The notes below the pieces were generated by a model. That model searched no databases. It had not been told where the DNA came from and worked only from the letters and a program-made list of their open reading frames with translations. From the NCBI RefSeq assembly GCF_002208135.1, contig NZ_CP021646.1:3936001-4000000 (forward strand): DNA of 64,000 bases, in the 5' to 3' direction. Shown here piece by piece: positions 43,440 to 53,260 of this stretch. Position numbers and translations under genes: made by a program. This stretch comes from Pseudoalteromonas piscicida. Lineage in GTDB: Bacteria; Pseudomonadota; Gammaproteobacteria; Enterobacterales; Alteromonadaceae. Every line of letters starts with the position of its first letter. Position 1 is the first letter of the stretch.

Positions 43440-44678
43440 TTATTTAACCCCGAATGATTCAAAGTCAAAAGAGCTAATTTCAGATATTAAGAATCGATCG
43501 TCCAAACTGACTGGAGGTAGAAGCTCAATATAATTATCGCTCTCAATGCCAAAATTGACACGCTCTTTGCTTACCCTCTTTCCGCCTTCATCTAGCTTGT
43601 ATAGCATACGTGAAGCTTTTGCATGTTTTAAATAGTTTGGCTTATCGATAAAATAAGCCTGCTCTTTCTTATTGATAATAATCGCAGCATCAACGCTGAG
43701 CTGTGGCCTTGCACCACTCTTTTCATCAAGCTCCAGCGCGACCTCGATCAAAACTGTATTATCAGTAACAACTGGGTCAATTCTGATCACTTTCCCTATT
43801 ACAGTGTTACTTCGTATTCCTACATTGACGCCTTGACCAATAGCAACTTTATCAGCTTGCCCTTGCGGCACCTTGATCATCGCAACCAGATCCGAAGTAC
43901 TCCCCACTAACGCAATATTCTCTCCAATGGAAAGACGCTGCCCAACTTCAGCATTTAAAGCTTGTAGCACACCATCTTGACCTGCTCGAACTAACAATTG
44001 TCTCTGCTTCTGTTCTAGTGCTTTCAATTCAGCTTCCATGAAGGAGATATTCTTTTCCATGAAGCTCAATTCTTCCTTTTGAACCAAGGCCAACTGCTCT
44101 ATTTTCTCTGCAGAAAACACCAGTCGCTGTTTGAGTTGCTCAGCTTTGAGTTCTGTTTGCTTATAATCCACAGAGGAAATAATTCCGTCTTTATAGAGGT
44201 TGGACTCTGCTACCTTTTTGAGCTTTATTTGTTGATACTGCATTTCAAGTTCAAGGTTGCGCTCTTTTTCATCAAGCATTTCTCTTCTATGGTTATTAGC
44301 CATCTTCTGCTTTTCAGAGACTAGCTTAAAAACGTCTAACTTGGCTTTCTCCACTTGCCGCGAGAGTTCCGGACTCGATAACTCCATAATGATACTATCA
44401 GCGTCAACTTTTGCGCCCGGCTTGAGTATGACTCGCTCAATGGTTGAGTCTACAGGAGCGCTAACTTGTTGAAAGGTTCGAGATTGTAACACTCCATAAC
44501 CTTTCACCTCCTGTATTAACTCACCACGCTTAACCTGACTTAAAATTGGATTCTCTATAGCCTTCTCGGAACTCACGGTGGAGTATAAAAAGCACACCAC
44601 TGCTATCAATAAAATCGAAGCAAAAACCAATTTTTTATTGATATTGAATGACTTCTTTTTCTCTTTTTTTATATCCAC
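43440..44678 (-). CDS. HlyD-family periplasmic adaptor of the peptide export operon
   Basis: A 412-residue membrane-fusion protein: basic cytoplasmic start, one anchor helix (LVFASILLIAVVCFLYST), lipoyl half VSAPVDSTIERVILKPGAKV, a long Glu/Lys/Gln coiled coil (about 100-220), second lipoyl half VRAGQDGVLQALNAEVGQRL and a beta-barrel with VAIGQGVNVGIRSN. It starts at GTG with GGAGG at good spacing, 1 bp after the stop of the exporter gene. It is likely the PvdR/MacA-like partner for the MacB-like permease encoded at 49956-53071, or for the adjacent exporter. Confidence 0.87.
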   Translation of the reverse strand: MDIKKEKKKSFNINKKLVFASILLIAVVCFLYSTVSSEKAIENPILSQVKRGELIQEVKGYGVLQSRTFQQVSAPVDSTIERVILKPGAKVDADSIIMELSSPELSRQVEKAKLDVFKLVSEKQKMANNHRREMLDEKERNLELEMQYQQIKLKKVAESNLYKDGIISSVDYKQTELKAEQLKQRLVFSAEKIEQLALVQKEELSFMEKNISFMEAELKALEQKQRQLLVRAGQDGVLQALNAEVGQRLSIGENIALVGSTSDLVAMIKVPQGQADKVAIGQGVNVGIRSNTVIGKVIRIDPVVTDNTVLIEVALELDEKSGARPQLSVDAAIIINKKEQAYFIDKPNYLKHAKASRMLYKLDEGGKRVSKERVNFGIESDNYIELLPPVSLDDRFLISEISSFDFESFGVK

Positions 44679-44679
44679 G

Positions 44680-46392
44680 TTAAGCCTCCACAGTTAATGT
44701 ACATAAGCTTTCATCTGTTTGCATCGTCGATTTTGTCTTTGTGCTGATTGATTTTATCTTACCTTCTTCCATCGTCACGACTCGATCCGCAATATCGAAA
44801 TATCGATCGTCATGGCTGATCACAATAATCGCTTTTCCTTCATTTTTGATAGCTGGTAAGATTTGAGTATAAAACAGCTCTTTAAAGTGAGGGTCTTGGT
44901 CTGCGGCCCATTCATCAAAAATATACAACTCTCTATTTTCAAGAAACGTCACCGCTAATGCTAAACGCTTTTTTTGACCATCAGATAACGATATTGTTGA
45001 GAAGACTTTATCCTTGATTGATACTTTATCGCCCAGTCCCAACTGGTTTAGGTAGCCCTCAAACTTTTTAAGTTGGTCATCAGAATAATTCCCCAACAAG
45101 GTATCAAAAAGATAAAAGTCAGTGAAAATGGCACTAATGAATTGACGGCAACTATTTAAATTTTCATCATTTACTTCATTGCTTCCAAAAGATATCGATC
45201 CTTTTTCATAAGGATAATGAAGGGAAATAACTTTGCTCAGTGTGGACTTACCTGAGCCATTACCACCCACAATGAAGGTAATTTCATTTTTATGTATATC
45301 AAGATCAATCGGGCCTAAAGCAAACCTATCAACACTTGAGCCATAACTGTATTCTAGATTTCGTAACTTCAAGGTGTCCCAACTTTTCAATGAGATGATC
45401 TCTTGACTTGCTTGCTCTTCTGGTAAGTTGTCAAATATATCGTTGATTGCTTTTAAAGATATATTTGCCATTGATATTTGCGGTAATGCATTAAGGAGCT
45501 TACTAACTGGAGATGCAATGAACAACAACGCCATAATAACAGCACTTAGCCTTTCATTTGTGATCGGGTTATAACTGATAAAAACGAAAGCAACGAAGCC
45601 GATAACAAGAAAACTGATTAAATCACCATAATTAATTGCACTTGTAATGATAACACTTCCTTTTTTGTCGTTATTGAGCACCTCATATTCATGTTTTAGT
45701 AGAAACTTATCAAAAAAGTACTTCTGCTTATCATGATTCATCTTAAGCTCTTTCGTTCCATATAACAGGCTGCGAATCGCAACGTGCAACCTATCAATGT
45801 TGTTTCGACCTTTCTTAAAGTAAAGACTACCAATATACATAGGAAGTACATACGAAATAGAGCCAAAGATGATAGCCAATGTGGCATAAACAAAAACCGT
45901 CGTGTTTAAATAAAATAGATAGCCCAAAATGAAAATCAGACTCACACTAGAGATGACTAGGTCGGGAAAGGTCTTCGCACCTTGCACTACACGGCTAACG
46001 TCGGTGGTAATAGTGGCCATTAATTTTGCTGAGCCAACATTATCCAGTGAAGAAATTGGTGCTTTGATAATTCGGTTGTAAATATCAACTCTTTGCTGCG
46101 TCGTCATGTCCATACCAACCTGCACCAGAATTATTTGTGATACGGTCTTTAGCACCAAAATTGACAGGCAAGACATGAAGAAAAGAAATGCAAAACTATA
46201 CCTACTTACATCAAAAAACCATATTCTCTTTACATCGTCAGAAACAATTGAAAGCCCAATACCCTCTACTGGAAGACTGTAAGTAAAAATGGGTAGCAAC
46301 ATGGCATACACCACGCCTGCCAGCGCTCCAAAAACAATGGATATGAACAACTTGTTAGGTGCAAAATCGGTAAACTTTTTAAATAAACTCAT
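44680..46392 (-). CDS. PvdE/SyrD-type peptide ABC exporter
   Basis: A 570-residue half-exporter: six membrane helices (about 15-310) fused to a nucleotide-binding domain. Walker A is VGGNGSGKST, the signature is LSDGQKKRLAL (Asp for the first Gly), and Walker B/D-loop reads YIFDEWAADQDPHFK, with VISHDDRYFDIADRV. The DEWAADQDP and HDDRYFD pattern is diagnostic of the cyclic-peptide exporter family that includes PvdE (pyoverdine) and SyrD (syringomycin). It would move the assembled peptide from cytoplasm to periplasm. It lies 7 bp after the acylase gene and 1 bp before the HlyD gene. Confidence 0.92.
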   Translation of the reverse strand: MSLFKKFTDFAPNKLFISIVFGALAGVVYAMLLPIFTYSLPVEGIGLSIVSDDVKRIWFFDVSRYSFAFLFFMSCLSILVLKTVSQIILVQVGMDMTTQQRVDIYNRIIKAPISSLDNVGSAKLMATITTDVSRVVQGAKTFPDLVISSVSLIFILGYLFYLNTTVFVYATLAIIFGSISYVLPMYIGSLYFKKGRNNIDRLHVAIRSLLYGTKELKMNHDKQKYFFDKFLLKHEYEVLNNDKKGSVIITSAINYGDLISFLVIGFVAFVFISYNPITNERLSAVIMALLFIASPVSKLLNALPQISMANISLKAINDIFDNLPEEQASQEIISLKSWDTLKLRNLEYSYGSSVDRFALGPIDLDIHKNEITFIVGGNGSGKSTLSKVISLHYPYEKGSISFGSNEVNDENLNSCRQFISAIFTDFYLFDTLLGNYSDDQLKKFEGYLNQLGLGDKVSIKDKVFSTISLSDGQKKRLALAVTFLENRELYIFDEWAADQDPHFKELFYTQILPAIKNEGKAIIVISHDDRYFDIADRVVTMEEGKIKSISTKTKSTMQTDESLCTLTVEA

Positions 46393-46399
46393 ACTTCAA

Positions 46400-48802
46400 T
46401 CACTTTTTTAGATTAATTATGGTTTCAGACACTTCTGTTGAGTCTCGACTAGAACGATGGAATTCAAGATTCAAAAAAGGCTTAACAGCATCATCATACG
46501 CAGGACTAAATACAATGCCCGACTGCCCTGTAGAGTTCATATGCAGGTGCTTAATCTCACTTTCATTAATTTGGGTGATCTGTCTAAATGATGCGCCTGA
46601 AGACTGAATGTAACCTTCCGTCTCAACAAAATCAGCACTTGCCACGTTTACTGTATTCGGAGATCCGCCATTACCAACGCGGCGTTCAAAAATAGAATCC
46701 AGCATATTCATGTTACTAAATGGGACGTGTTGATAAACTACTTTGTGTACTTTCCCCCATTGCCACTGCTCCATATCACTACCTAACAGCAGAGACAATT
46801 CATCGATCGCATCAGATAAGGAACTAGATAGCTCTTGCTGACATCGAGAGGACTGCGATGCTGCACACCAATTATCTGTTTTTGAACTTATCATGCTTGC
46901 TAGCTGATCTGCGGAGGTGTTGTTAATAAAGTGGTCAAATACATTGGCTTGTGACGTGCGATGCCATGAAGCTTCTAATTGAGGAGCCAACATTTTTTGT
47001 TTCAAATGACGAAACCAACTAAAGTAAATAGCAGCCCCGACACTATCAGCTCCCATGTCCAAGTCCCAAGTACGAAGTATACTTACAGCTTGCTTCTGAA
47101 CAACGCTCTCGCCTTCATATTGATTGAGCAATTGCACTAACTTCTGCGCACTTAAATCTAGAGTGTCTCCTTGAAAATCAATCATATCTTCTATTGTGAG
47201 TGGTGATGACTTTGATGCAATGAGTGCTTCGATCCGCTGTGCTCTATAGGGTGGAGCCCAATCGTGGGAGATAAAGTACGGGTATTCGGAACCCACTATT
47301 TTATTATTTGCAGAGACAATATACCCTTTTTCAGGGTTAAAACTCATGGGTAACTCACGGAAAGGAATATAGCCTTGCCATTGATTGGCTGAGTTCCATC
47401 CTGGTAAAGGAAATTGCCCCTCTCCATTTTGACGTTGTGGGATTTTCCCAACCGCTTGATAACCAATATTATTATTTTTATCGGCATACAAAAAGTTTAG
47501 ACTCGGACTACCAACCATTGCTAATGAGCTTCTAAACTGCTCCCAATTTTTGGCATAATTCAACTTAAGAAAACCGTCGAAGCTAGTATCATTTGCATCA
47601 AGCGCCGTCCACCGAAGTGAAATTACGTTGTCTACGAAGTTAGTCGCATCTGAAATGATTGGCCCTCTTACTGTTGAGCGCACATCAATCTCAACTGGCT
47701 TAAATTCTGGATTTAGACTAGCTGGAAAAGCCTGCTTCACATAAATTTTCTCCCGTCTTACGTCAAATGCTTTCCACTCACCATTCTCTTTATACATTTT
47801 GGCATCTGCGCCATTAATCTGCTCCAAAAATAGATCCTGAGTATCAGCCATCATATTTGTCACCCCCCAAGTGACATCATCATTGTGGCCAAATACAACG
47901 ACAGGTAAACCAACTAAAGTCATTCCCCGCACATCCAGCTTACTTCCTTTCAAATGTGTGAAGTAGAAGGGGGCAGGAATTTGTAAGTTTAAGTGAGGAT
48001 CATTTGCTAAAATCGGCCCAGTTCCTTCGGTAAAACGATCGGCGACAACCCATGCATTGCTACCTAAATATTTTCCCCCAACACCAATTTCTTCAAGTGC
48101 CGCTTTTGTTTGTATTAGCCCATCAGCTTGATTCTGTATTTCCTGATTAGACACAACCACAGGTGCATCGTTTGGATAGTTTTCAATAATTGCTTGCGCT
48201 AATTTTGGCTCCAAAGTTTCAGTGGCAGTCATATTCACAACCTCACTCCACATCGTGCCTGATAAATTAAGGGACAACAGCTTCATGATCACCAACGAAT
48301 CTTGAGGCTGCCATTCGGACATTGTGATATCAAGCAATTGAAATTCTGGCGGGAGTGCTATATCTGTCTTAATGTAGGCATTGATACCATTGGCATAAGC
48401 CTCTAGCACGGCGCGTGCCTCACTACTTAAATTATGCAAAGCTAATTCTGCTGCTTTATTAAGCCCAACAGTCCGCATCCAAATATCTCGCTGTAATGCT
48501 TCGGCTCCCAAAACTTCACTTAACCGTCCTTGTGCCAGACGCCTTTGTAACTCCAATTGCCAGAGGCGATCTCTTGCATGACTAAAGCCAAGTGCAAAAA
48601 ATGCGTCATAGTCAGATTTAGCATTTATTGTAATGTAACCTTGCTTATCTTTTGTTATTTTTACAGGTTCTGTTATTCCTTCAGATAACCAGTAAGCTTC
48701 TTTAACATCAATATTCTTAAAGATGTAACTACCGGTTAAAAACAGCACCAATGCTGTAGGTAAAACAATTAGAAAATATATATTTCTTTTAAAAGGGTGC
48801 AT
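46400..48802 (-). CDS. Penicillin-acylase-family Ntn hydrolase, periplasmic (PvdQ-type role)
   Basis: An 800-residue precursor with an N-terminal signal anchor (NIYFLIVLPTALVLFLTGSY), an alpha-chain with FALGFSHARDRLWQLELQRR, and an autoprocessing site YLG-S248-NAWVV where Ser248 becomes the beta-chain nucleophile. Later family motifs are PILANDPHL and VGLPVVVFGHNDDVTWGVTN. These enzymes cut amide-linked acyl groups in the periplasm. Placement between a kinase gene and a PvdE-type exporter suggests it removes a fatty-acyl or other acyl group from the exported peptide, as PvdQ does for pyoverdine. That role is inferred from context. Confidence 0.9.
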   Translation of the reverse strand: MHPFKRNIYFLIVLPTALVLFLTGSYIFKNIDVKEAYWLSEGITEPVKITKDKQGYITINAKSDYDAFFALGFSHARDRLWQLELQRRLAQGRLSEVLGAEALQRDIWMRTVGLNKAAELALHNLSSEARAVLEAYANGINAYIKTDIALPPEFQLLDITMSEWQPQDSLVIMKLLSLNLSGTMWSEVVNMTATETLEPKLAQAIIENYPNDAPVVVSNQEIQNQADGLIQTKAALEEIGVGGKYLGSNAWVVADRFTEGTGPILANDPHLNLQIPAPFYFTHLKGSKLDVRGMTLVGLPVVVFGHNDDVTWGVTNMMADTQDLFLEQINGADAKMYKENGEWKAFDVRREKIYVKQAFPASLNPEFKPVEIDVRSTVRGPIISDATNFVDNVISLRWTALDANDTSFDGFLKLNYAKNWEQFRSSLAMVGSPSLNFLYADKNNNIGYQAVGKIPQRQNGEGQFPLPGWNSANQWQGYIPFRELPMSFNPEKGYIVSANNKIVGSEYPYFISHDWAPPYRAQRIEALIASKSSPLTIEDMIDFQGDTLDLSAQKLVQLLNQYEGESVVQKQAVSILRTWDLDMGADSVGAAIYFSWFRHLKQKMLAPQLEASWHRTSQANVFDHFINNTSADQLASMISSKTDNWCAASQSSRCQQELSSSLSDAIDELSLLLGSDMEQWQWGKVHKVVYQHVPFSNMNMLDSIFERRVGNGGSPNTVNVASADFVETEGYIQSSGASFRQITQINESEIKHLHMNSTGQSGIVFSPAYDDAVKPFLNLEFHRSSRDSTEVSETIINLKK

Positions 48803-48868
48803 ACTTAAGTTTCTCTGATCATGATACTGATAAATTACTGCCTATATCGCTTAGCCACTGCAGTGGTA

Positions 48869-49867
48869 TTAAAGCCAAAGTAATTGCTCACTTGAAATAA
48901 TGTCACTGGCTATCTGTTCAAACTTTTCGCTGCTGATAGATCCCATAGTAAAGTGAGCTTCTTGTTGAGATTGCCGCTTAAAGTATCGATACCTCAAAAT
49001 AAGATACTCAAAACAGTCAATCAGATTTATTACTCTTGCAATGGACTCAACTTCAATATTGTCTAGAGGGTGCTGCGTATGGTACCCGCTCAGAAAATGC
49101 TTAGCATTTGCTTGATGGCACCGCTCCCTTTGCGCTTTATTTAAGTCACTCATGCTTCCCACACTCGCCCGTATAGTCAACGCGACATCAATGATAAAGT
49201 GACAGAAATGGCAGCTATCAAAGTCGATTGCATATAGTTGGTTATTTGTTTTTATTAAGTTATTTACAGCTAAATCACCATGGTTAAGTCCATAATTCCG
49301 ACTATTCATTGGCAAATTACTCAGCCACTCTATTTCACTTTGAATAAATAACCTTAGTTCATCATCAATGTCCACTGCACAATCATTGAGCAAGTTTTTC
49401 ACATCGGTTACTACGCTCGCCTCCGTTGGCCTTTTGAATTGTTCAGGACTCATCTCACTTCCAATCTTATGAATGCTGCCTAACAACTCTCCCCACTGGA
49501 AAAGAAACTCACTATCAACATCAGCAGTATCGATCTGCTCTCCGAATAGCTTAACAAATGCGCTTGCAATATAGCTTGGTTCTCCCTTGTTAGTGCAAAT
49601 CAGTTCAATTAAGCGATTAGATTTTGATTCAGTAGGCTGACAAATTTTGACATCATGAGAAGCCAAATGTTTTAGCACCTTCATTTCCGCATCGTATAAT
49701 TCTAACTGTTTTTTTTCCATTGGAGTAAGCCGAAGTACATAATCCTTACCATGCTGTGTAAAGGAGTAAATGAAGTTCTCAGACTGACTGATACAAACAC
49801 TATCACCTACCCCCAACCACATTTCATAAGCTTTCTGTACCACTTCTGTGCTTGGTATGTTCATCAT
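48869..49867 (-). CDS. Aminoglycoside-phosphotransferase-like (APH) kinase
   Basis: A 332-residue protein with an APH/choline-kinase fold: nucleotide-lobe SFTQHGKDYVLRL, catalytic loop LNHGDLAVNNLI (HGDxxxxN) and metal site AIDFDSCHF. Two adjacent ATGs (49867 and 49864) follow a purine-rich site. It is the first gene of the operon acylase-exporter-adaptor-CPT kinase and follows the terminator at about 49910. It could phosphorylate and silence the peptide or a precursor inside the cell, or act on an unrelated amino alcohol or sugar. Confidence 0.85.
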   Translation of the reverse strand: MMNIPSTEVVQKAYEMWLGVGDSVCISQSENFIYSFTQHGKDYVLRLTPMEKKQLELYDAEMKVLKHLASHDVKICQPTESKSNRLIELICTNKGEPSYIASAFVKLFGEQIDTADVDSEFLFQWGELLGSIHKIGSEMSPEQFKRPTEASVVTDVKNLLNDCAVDIDDELRLFIQSEIEWLSNLPMNSRNYGLNHGDLAVNNLIKTNNQLYAIDFDSCHFCHFIIDVALTIRASVGSMSDLNKAQRERCHQANAKHFLSGYHTQHPLDNIEVESIARVINLIDCFEYLILRYRYFKRQSQQEAHFTMGSISSEKFEQIASDIISSEQLLWL

Positions 49868-49909
49868 ACTCTTCTTCTCTCACACTTTGCTCTATCGAGG
49901 AAATTGAAA

Positions 49910-49933
49910 GAACATCTCATGTGTGAGACATTC
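49910..49933 (-). terminator. Probable terminator of the MacB-like operon
   Basis: On the minus strand GAATGTCTCA and TGAGATGTTC form a 10-bp stem with two G-T pairs and a 4-nt loop, followed by TTTCAATTT. It lies 23 bp beyond the stop of the permease gene and separates it from the APH-kinase operon. Confidence 0.55.
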
Positions 49934-49955
49934 TTATTTCAGCTTATATCTGTGA

Positions 49956-52367
49956 TTATTCTCCCTTCAGCTTATATATAATTGGGCTGTCTAAGAGTCG
50001 TTTCAGTGGGTAGCAGCATGCAAATAATGAAATTAGTATTATCATTAAGACTGATAACAGAAGCATCCCTATCGTCATTGAGTCAAACGAAATCATACTG
50101 TTAACCTCGGTGGTAAGCCAGAGAATGAAAATACCTAGGCTACCCAAAGCTAAACCTACAAACACAGGTTGACTAGTGTCACCGATCATTAAGGTGTACA
50201 AATCTTTCTTTTTTGCACCAATCGCACGGCGAGTGCCAATCTCTAACTTTCGAAGTTGGAGGTTATAACTCAGTGTTCCATACAAGCCTATTGCGGCTAG
50301 AAATAATATCAATACCGTTAAGAGCCCTGAAGTCAACGCTGCGGTAATGTCTCCGAAGAGCATTTTTGTATGCAACTCAGATAACATATCAAAGTTGAAT
50401 ACAGTGAACCGAGAGTCTACAGCACTTACAATACTTGCAATTTGCGCACGGCTCATCAGTTGTTCCGCTTTAAACTGAACCATCAGGTAATAGCTAGACT
50501 GAGATTCAGGCATATATACTCTGGCGGTATTCGTGTCACCAGAAGGAAGAAAGATCGGCTTTACAACGCCAACGACCTCTATTGGCGTACTTCCACGAGT
50601 GAAACGCTTGCCGATCACATCTTGGCTGCCGCCATACATTTCAGCAAATGCTTCATTCACTATCATCACCTGAGCACCCGACTGAATATCTGAACTATCA
50701 AATAGGCGACCCGCAACAAGTGTTTGTTCTATCATTGCAAAATAGTTTTGGTCAACTTTTTTACCTAGCGGAGTTAGTCTTGCATTATTTTCAACATCTT
50801 TCATTGCCCAAGTACTAAACGGGTTAACAGGGGACTTTGCTTGGCTCACAGATGCAATCTGCGGTTGTGCTTCAAGTCTATCCCTTAATGCTCTCATGAC
50901 TGCGACTGAGGCATCTTTACTGAGCGGCTCTGACGTCATAGCCTTTACTGATAGCTGAGCTTTGTTCTCTACATTAAATCCCTTATCTTTATAGATTGTT
51001 TCGATAGCAAGCTGAAATAAAGTGATATTGGCTAATACTAAACTAGTCACCAACCCAACTTGGCTAATGATCAACAACTTTCTTTTTCTTTTAGATACCT
51101 GAACCCCAGTTCCTTTACCACTTGACTGTAACCCTTCTTTTAACTTTTTATAGTTAACGATACTAATCCCAACTTTGGCAAAGAATAGTGCAAGGCTCAA
51201 AGCAGAAACAACTGCAATAACGAAAGTAAATAGTGATAGGCTAAGTTCATTTGCTCTTGGCAATACTTCATTCAAATAGTGTCCCAACAACATAAAGCCG
51301 AGACTTGCTATAACTAAGGCTATAACCGTAGATATCCCTAAGAGAACACCAGACTCTGCAAACATTAGCTTGAATAGATCAGACTTTTTAGCTCCGATGG
51401 CTGCATGAATAGATAACACAGTTTGACGTTCAACTGTACGAGACATAAATAAATTAAGTAGGTTTACACATGAGATTAATACCAAGCCAGTTACACCGCC
51501 TAACAACAGTATCGCCATAACACTACTGTCACCCATAATGACATCTTTAAGCGCAACTAAAGCAATTTCGATACTCCACCCTGTGGCTATCCCCTCTTGC
51601 TGCCAACGCGAGTCAACAAGCGCTGAAAGTTGTTGTTCCGCCAACTTCATATCAGTATTTGGCTTTATTGCACCCACAAAGAATAGCGCATCACTTACAT
51701 TGCCCCAGTACTGTCTTTGCGCGTCCTCAAAAGAGTTAAAATCCCAAGGTAGCCACACTTCCGTTTCGTGGCCAGTTTTTAGCAATTGTGGCTCTTTAAA
51801 GTCCTTTGCAGCCACACCAATGATTCGATATTTAATGCCTGCTAACATTAAGGTTTTAGACAGAATCTCTGGATCACTACCAAATAGCCCTTGCCAAGTT
51901 TGATAGCTTATCACCGTTACTGGATTATAATTATTCAGTGCCTCTGTTTCACTAAAACTCCGCCCCATATGCATGTTCATATCAAACATACCTGTAAATT
52001 CTGGGGTAACAGCACCCGTATTTACCGTAGGTTGAGATGGAATTGATGAAATAACATTTTGTTTGTAAGCAATGATAGTCGCATTATCAAAGTAACTTTG
52101 GTTTTCGTATAAGTAGACTAGGCCTGGGTACGTAAACGCGTTCGCTCTTGGGCGTTTATCTGGATCTAGCAGCTTGTGCTCGGCAACAAACATATTTTGT
52201 TGCTCAGGGTAACTGAGAGGCTTAACCAGAAGTAGATAATTTAGCGTAGCGATACAGAGGAACGCACCGAGCGTTATCCCCATTGTCGTGATAACCGTAA
52301 ATACAAAACCAAGTCGATGTCTTAGACTCGTCACGGCATCTTTGATCAAGAGTAAACCATTTTTCAC
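49956..52367 (-). CDS. MacB-like ABC transporter permease in the NRPS cluster
   Basis: An 803-residue permease: N-terminal helix (about 22-47), MacB_PCD periplasmic domain, FtsX block with VLSIHAAIGAKKSDLFKLM, second PCD, and a C-terminal FtsX block with RKLEIGTRRAIGAKKKDL. It starts at GTG overlapping the ATPase stop as GTGA, so the two are translationally coupled. It is related in layout, but not closely in sequence, to the 5293-10332 permeases. Beside an NRPS it most likely helps pump the peptide out of the periplasm, as PvdT does. Confidence 0.88.
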   Translation of the reverse strand: MKNGLLLIKDAVTSLRHRLGFVFTVITTMGITLGAFLCIATLNYLLLVKPLSYPEQQNMFVAEHKLLDPDKRPRANAFTYPGLVYLYENQSYFDNATIIAYKQNVISSIPSQPTVNTGAVTPEFTGMFDMNMHMGRSFSETEALNNYNPVTVISYQTWQGLFGSDPEILSKTLMLAGIKYRIIGVAAKDFKEPQLLKTGHETEVWLPWDFNSFEDAQRQYWGNVSDALFFVGAIKPNTDMKLAEQQLSALVDSRWQQEGIATGWSIEIALVALKDVIMGDSSVMAILLLGGVTGLVLISCVNLLNLFMSRTVERQTVLSIHAAIGAKKSDLFKLMFAESGVLLGISTVIALVIASLGFMLLGHYLNEVLPRANELSLSLFTFVIAVVSALSLALFFAKVGISIVNYKKLKEGLQSSGKGTGVQVSKRKRKLLIISQVGLVTSLVLANITLFQLAIETIYKDKGFNVENKAQLSVKAMTSEPLSKDASVAVMRALRDRLEAQPQIASVSQAKSPVNPFSTWAMKDVENNARLTPLGKKVDQNYFAMIEQTLVAGRLFDSSDIQSGAQVMIVNEAFAEMYGGSQDVIGKRFTRGSTPIEVVGVVKPIFLPSGDTNTARVYMPESQSSYYLMVQFKAEQLMSRAQIASIVSAVDSRFTVFNFDMLSELHTKMLFGDITAALTSGLLTVLILFLAAIGLYGTLSYNLQLRKLEIGTRRAIGAKKKDLYTLMIGDTSQPVFVGLALGSLGIFILWLTTEVNSMISFDSMTIGMLLLSVLMIILISLFACCYPLKRLLDSPIIYKLKGE

Positions 52368-53071
52368 GCGACTTTCTCCGCTACTGTGGGGGCTTGTTGG
52401 ATCACACCATCTAGTAGATACAATCTTCTTTTCGCCATATCAGCATAGCGAGGATCGTGAGTCACCATACAAATTGTAGTCCCTTTGTTGTTTAGATCAG
52501 CCAACAGTCCCATCACAAGATCACCACTTTTCGAATCTAGGTTACCGGTAGGCTCGTCCACCAATAATATGGCAGGTTTTTTTACCAACGCGCGAGCGAT
52601 TGCCACACGCTGCTGTTGACCACCTGACAAATAATTAGGCTTATGATTTACCCTGTGGCTCATATCTACCAGCGCAAGCACTTCGTTTACTCGCTGTTCC
52701 ACAGCTTTACTATCTAGCTGGGTGTTGCCATAGCGCAAAGGAAGTGCAACATTATCAAAGACCGTCAATTCATCAATAAGATTAAAAGATTGAAAAATAA
52801 ACCCAATTTTTTCGTTTCTAATTTCCGCTAACGCATCATCTGATAACCCTATTATATTTTCTCCTTCAATTAGGTATTCACCATCTGTTGCGGTGTCAAG
52901 CAGTCCTAAAATTGATAATAATGTTGATTTACCACATCCTGAAGGCCCAGATATTGAAACAAATTCACCTGGTTCAATAACGAGATCTACACCTCTTAGC
53001 GCATGTGTATCTACATCTTCCATTTCAAAGACTTTAGTAACTTTTTTTAGTGTTATCTTTGCATTACTCAA
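52364..53071 (-). CDS. MacB-like ABC transporter ATP-binding protein in the NRPS cluster
   Basis: About 235 residues with Walker A GPSGCGKST, signature LSGGQQQRVAIARAL, Walker B ILLVDEPTGNLDS and MVTHDPR. The frame has no ATG near the start. A TTG at 53086 is possible, but GGGAG (53084-53080) is correctly spaced for the TTG at 53071, giving MSNAKITLKKVTKVFEM, the usual N-terminus. It follows the NRPS terminator, so it should have its own promoter in 53087-53220, which I could not define. Confidence 0.9.
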   Translation of the reverse strand: MSNAKITLKKVTKVFEMEDVDTHALRGVDLVIEPGEFVSISGPSGCGKSTLLSILGLLDTATDGEYLIEGENIIGLSDDALAEIRNEKIGFIFQSFNLIDELTVFDNVALPLRYGNTQLDSKAVEQRVNEVLALVDMSHRVNHKPNYLSGGQQQRVAIARALVKKPAILLVDEPTGNLDSKSGDLVMGLLADLNNKGTTICMVTHDPRYADMAKRRLYLLDGVIQQAPTVAEKVA

Positions 53072-53221
53072 AATATTGACTCCCAATAAGGTGCATACAT
53101 GTCAAACTTGACCAATTTAAAGCCCTAGCTAGTTAATAGGCTCTAAATGCTACTGGCGATTTATTTTGTGTATGCATTAAAAACAGTATTATCAGCTAAC
53201 CTGTAATACATGGCTCTGTTA

Positions 53222-53249
53222 TTAAAAAGCCATCCTTCATACGGTGGCT
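53222..53249 (-). terminator. Intrinsic terminator after the NRPS gene
   Basis: The minus strand reads AGCCACC, a loop, GGATGGCT and then TTTTTAAT: a five-pair stem extended past one mismatch, followed by a T-run, starting 12 bp after the NRPS stop. It separates synthetase transcription from the pump genes. Confidence 0.6.
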
Positions 53250-53260
53250 ATGATATTGAA

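Noticed and set aside
46419..46607. Plus-strand frame opposite the acylase gene
   Set aside because: Antisense shadow of a well-supported gene with no independent signal.
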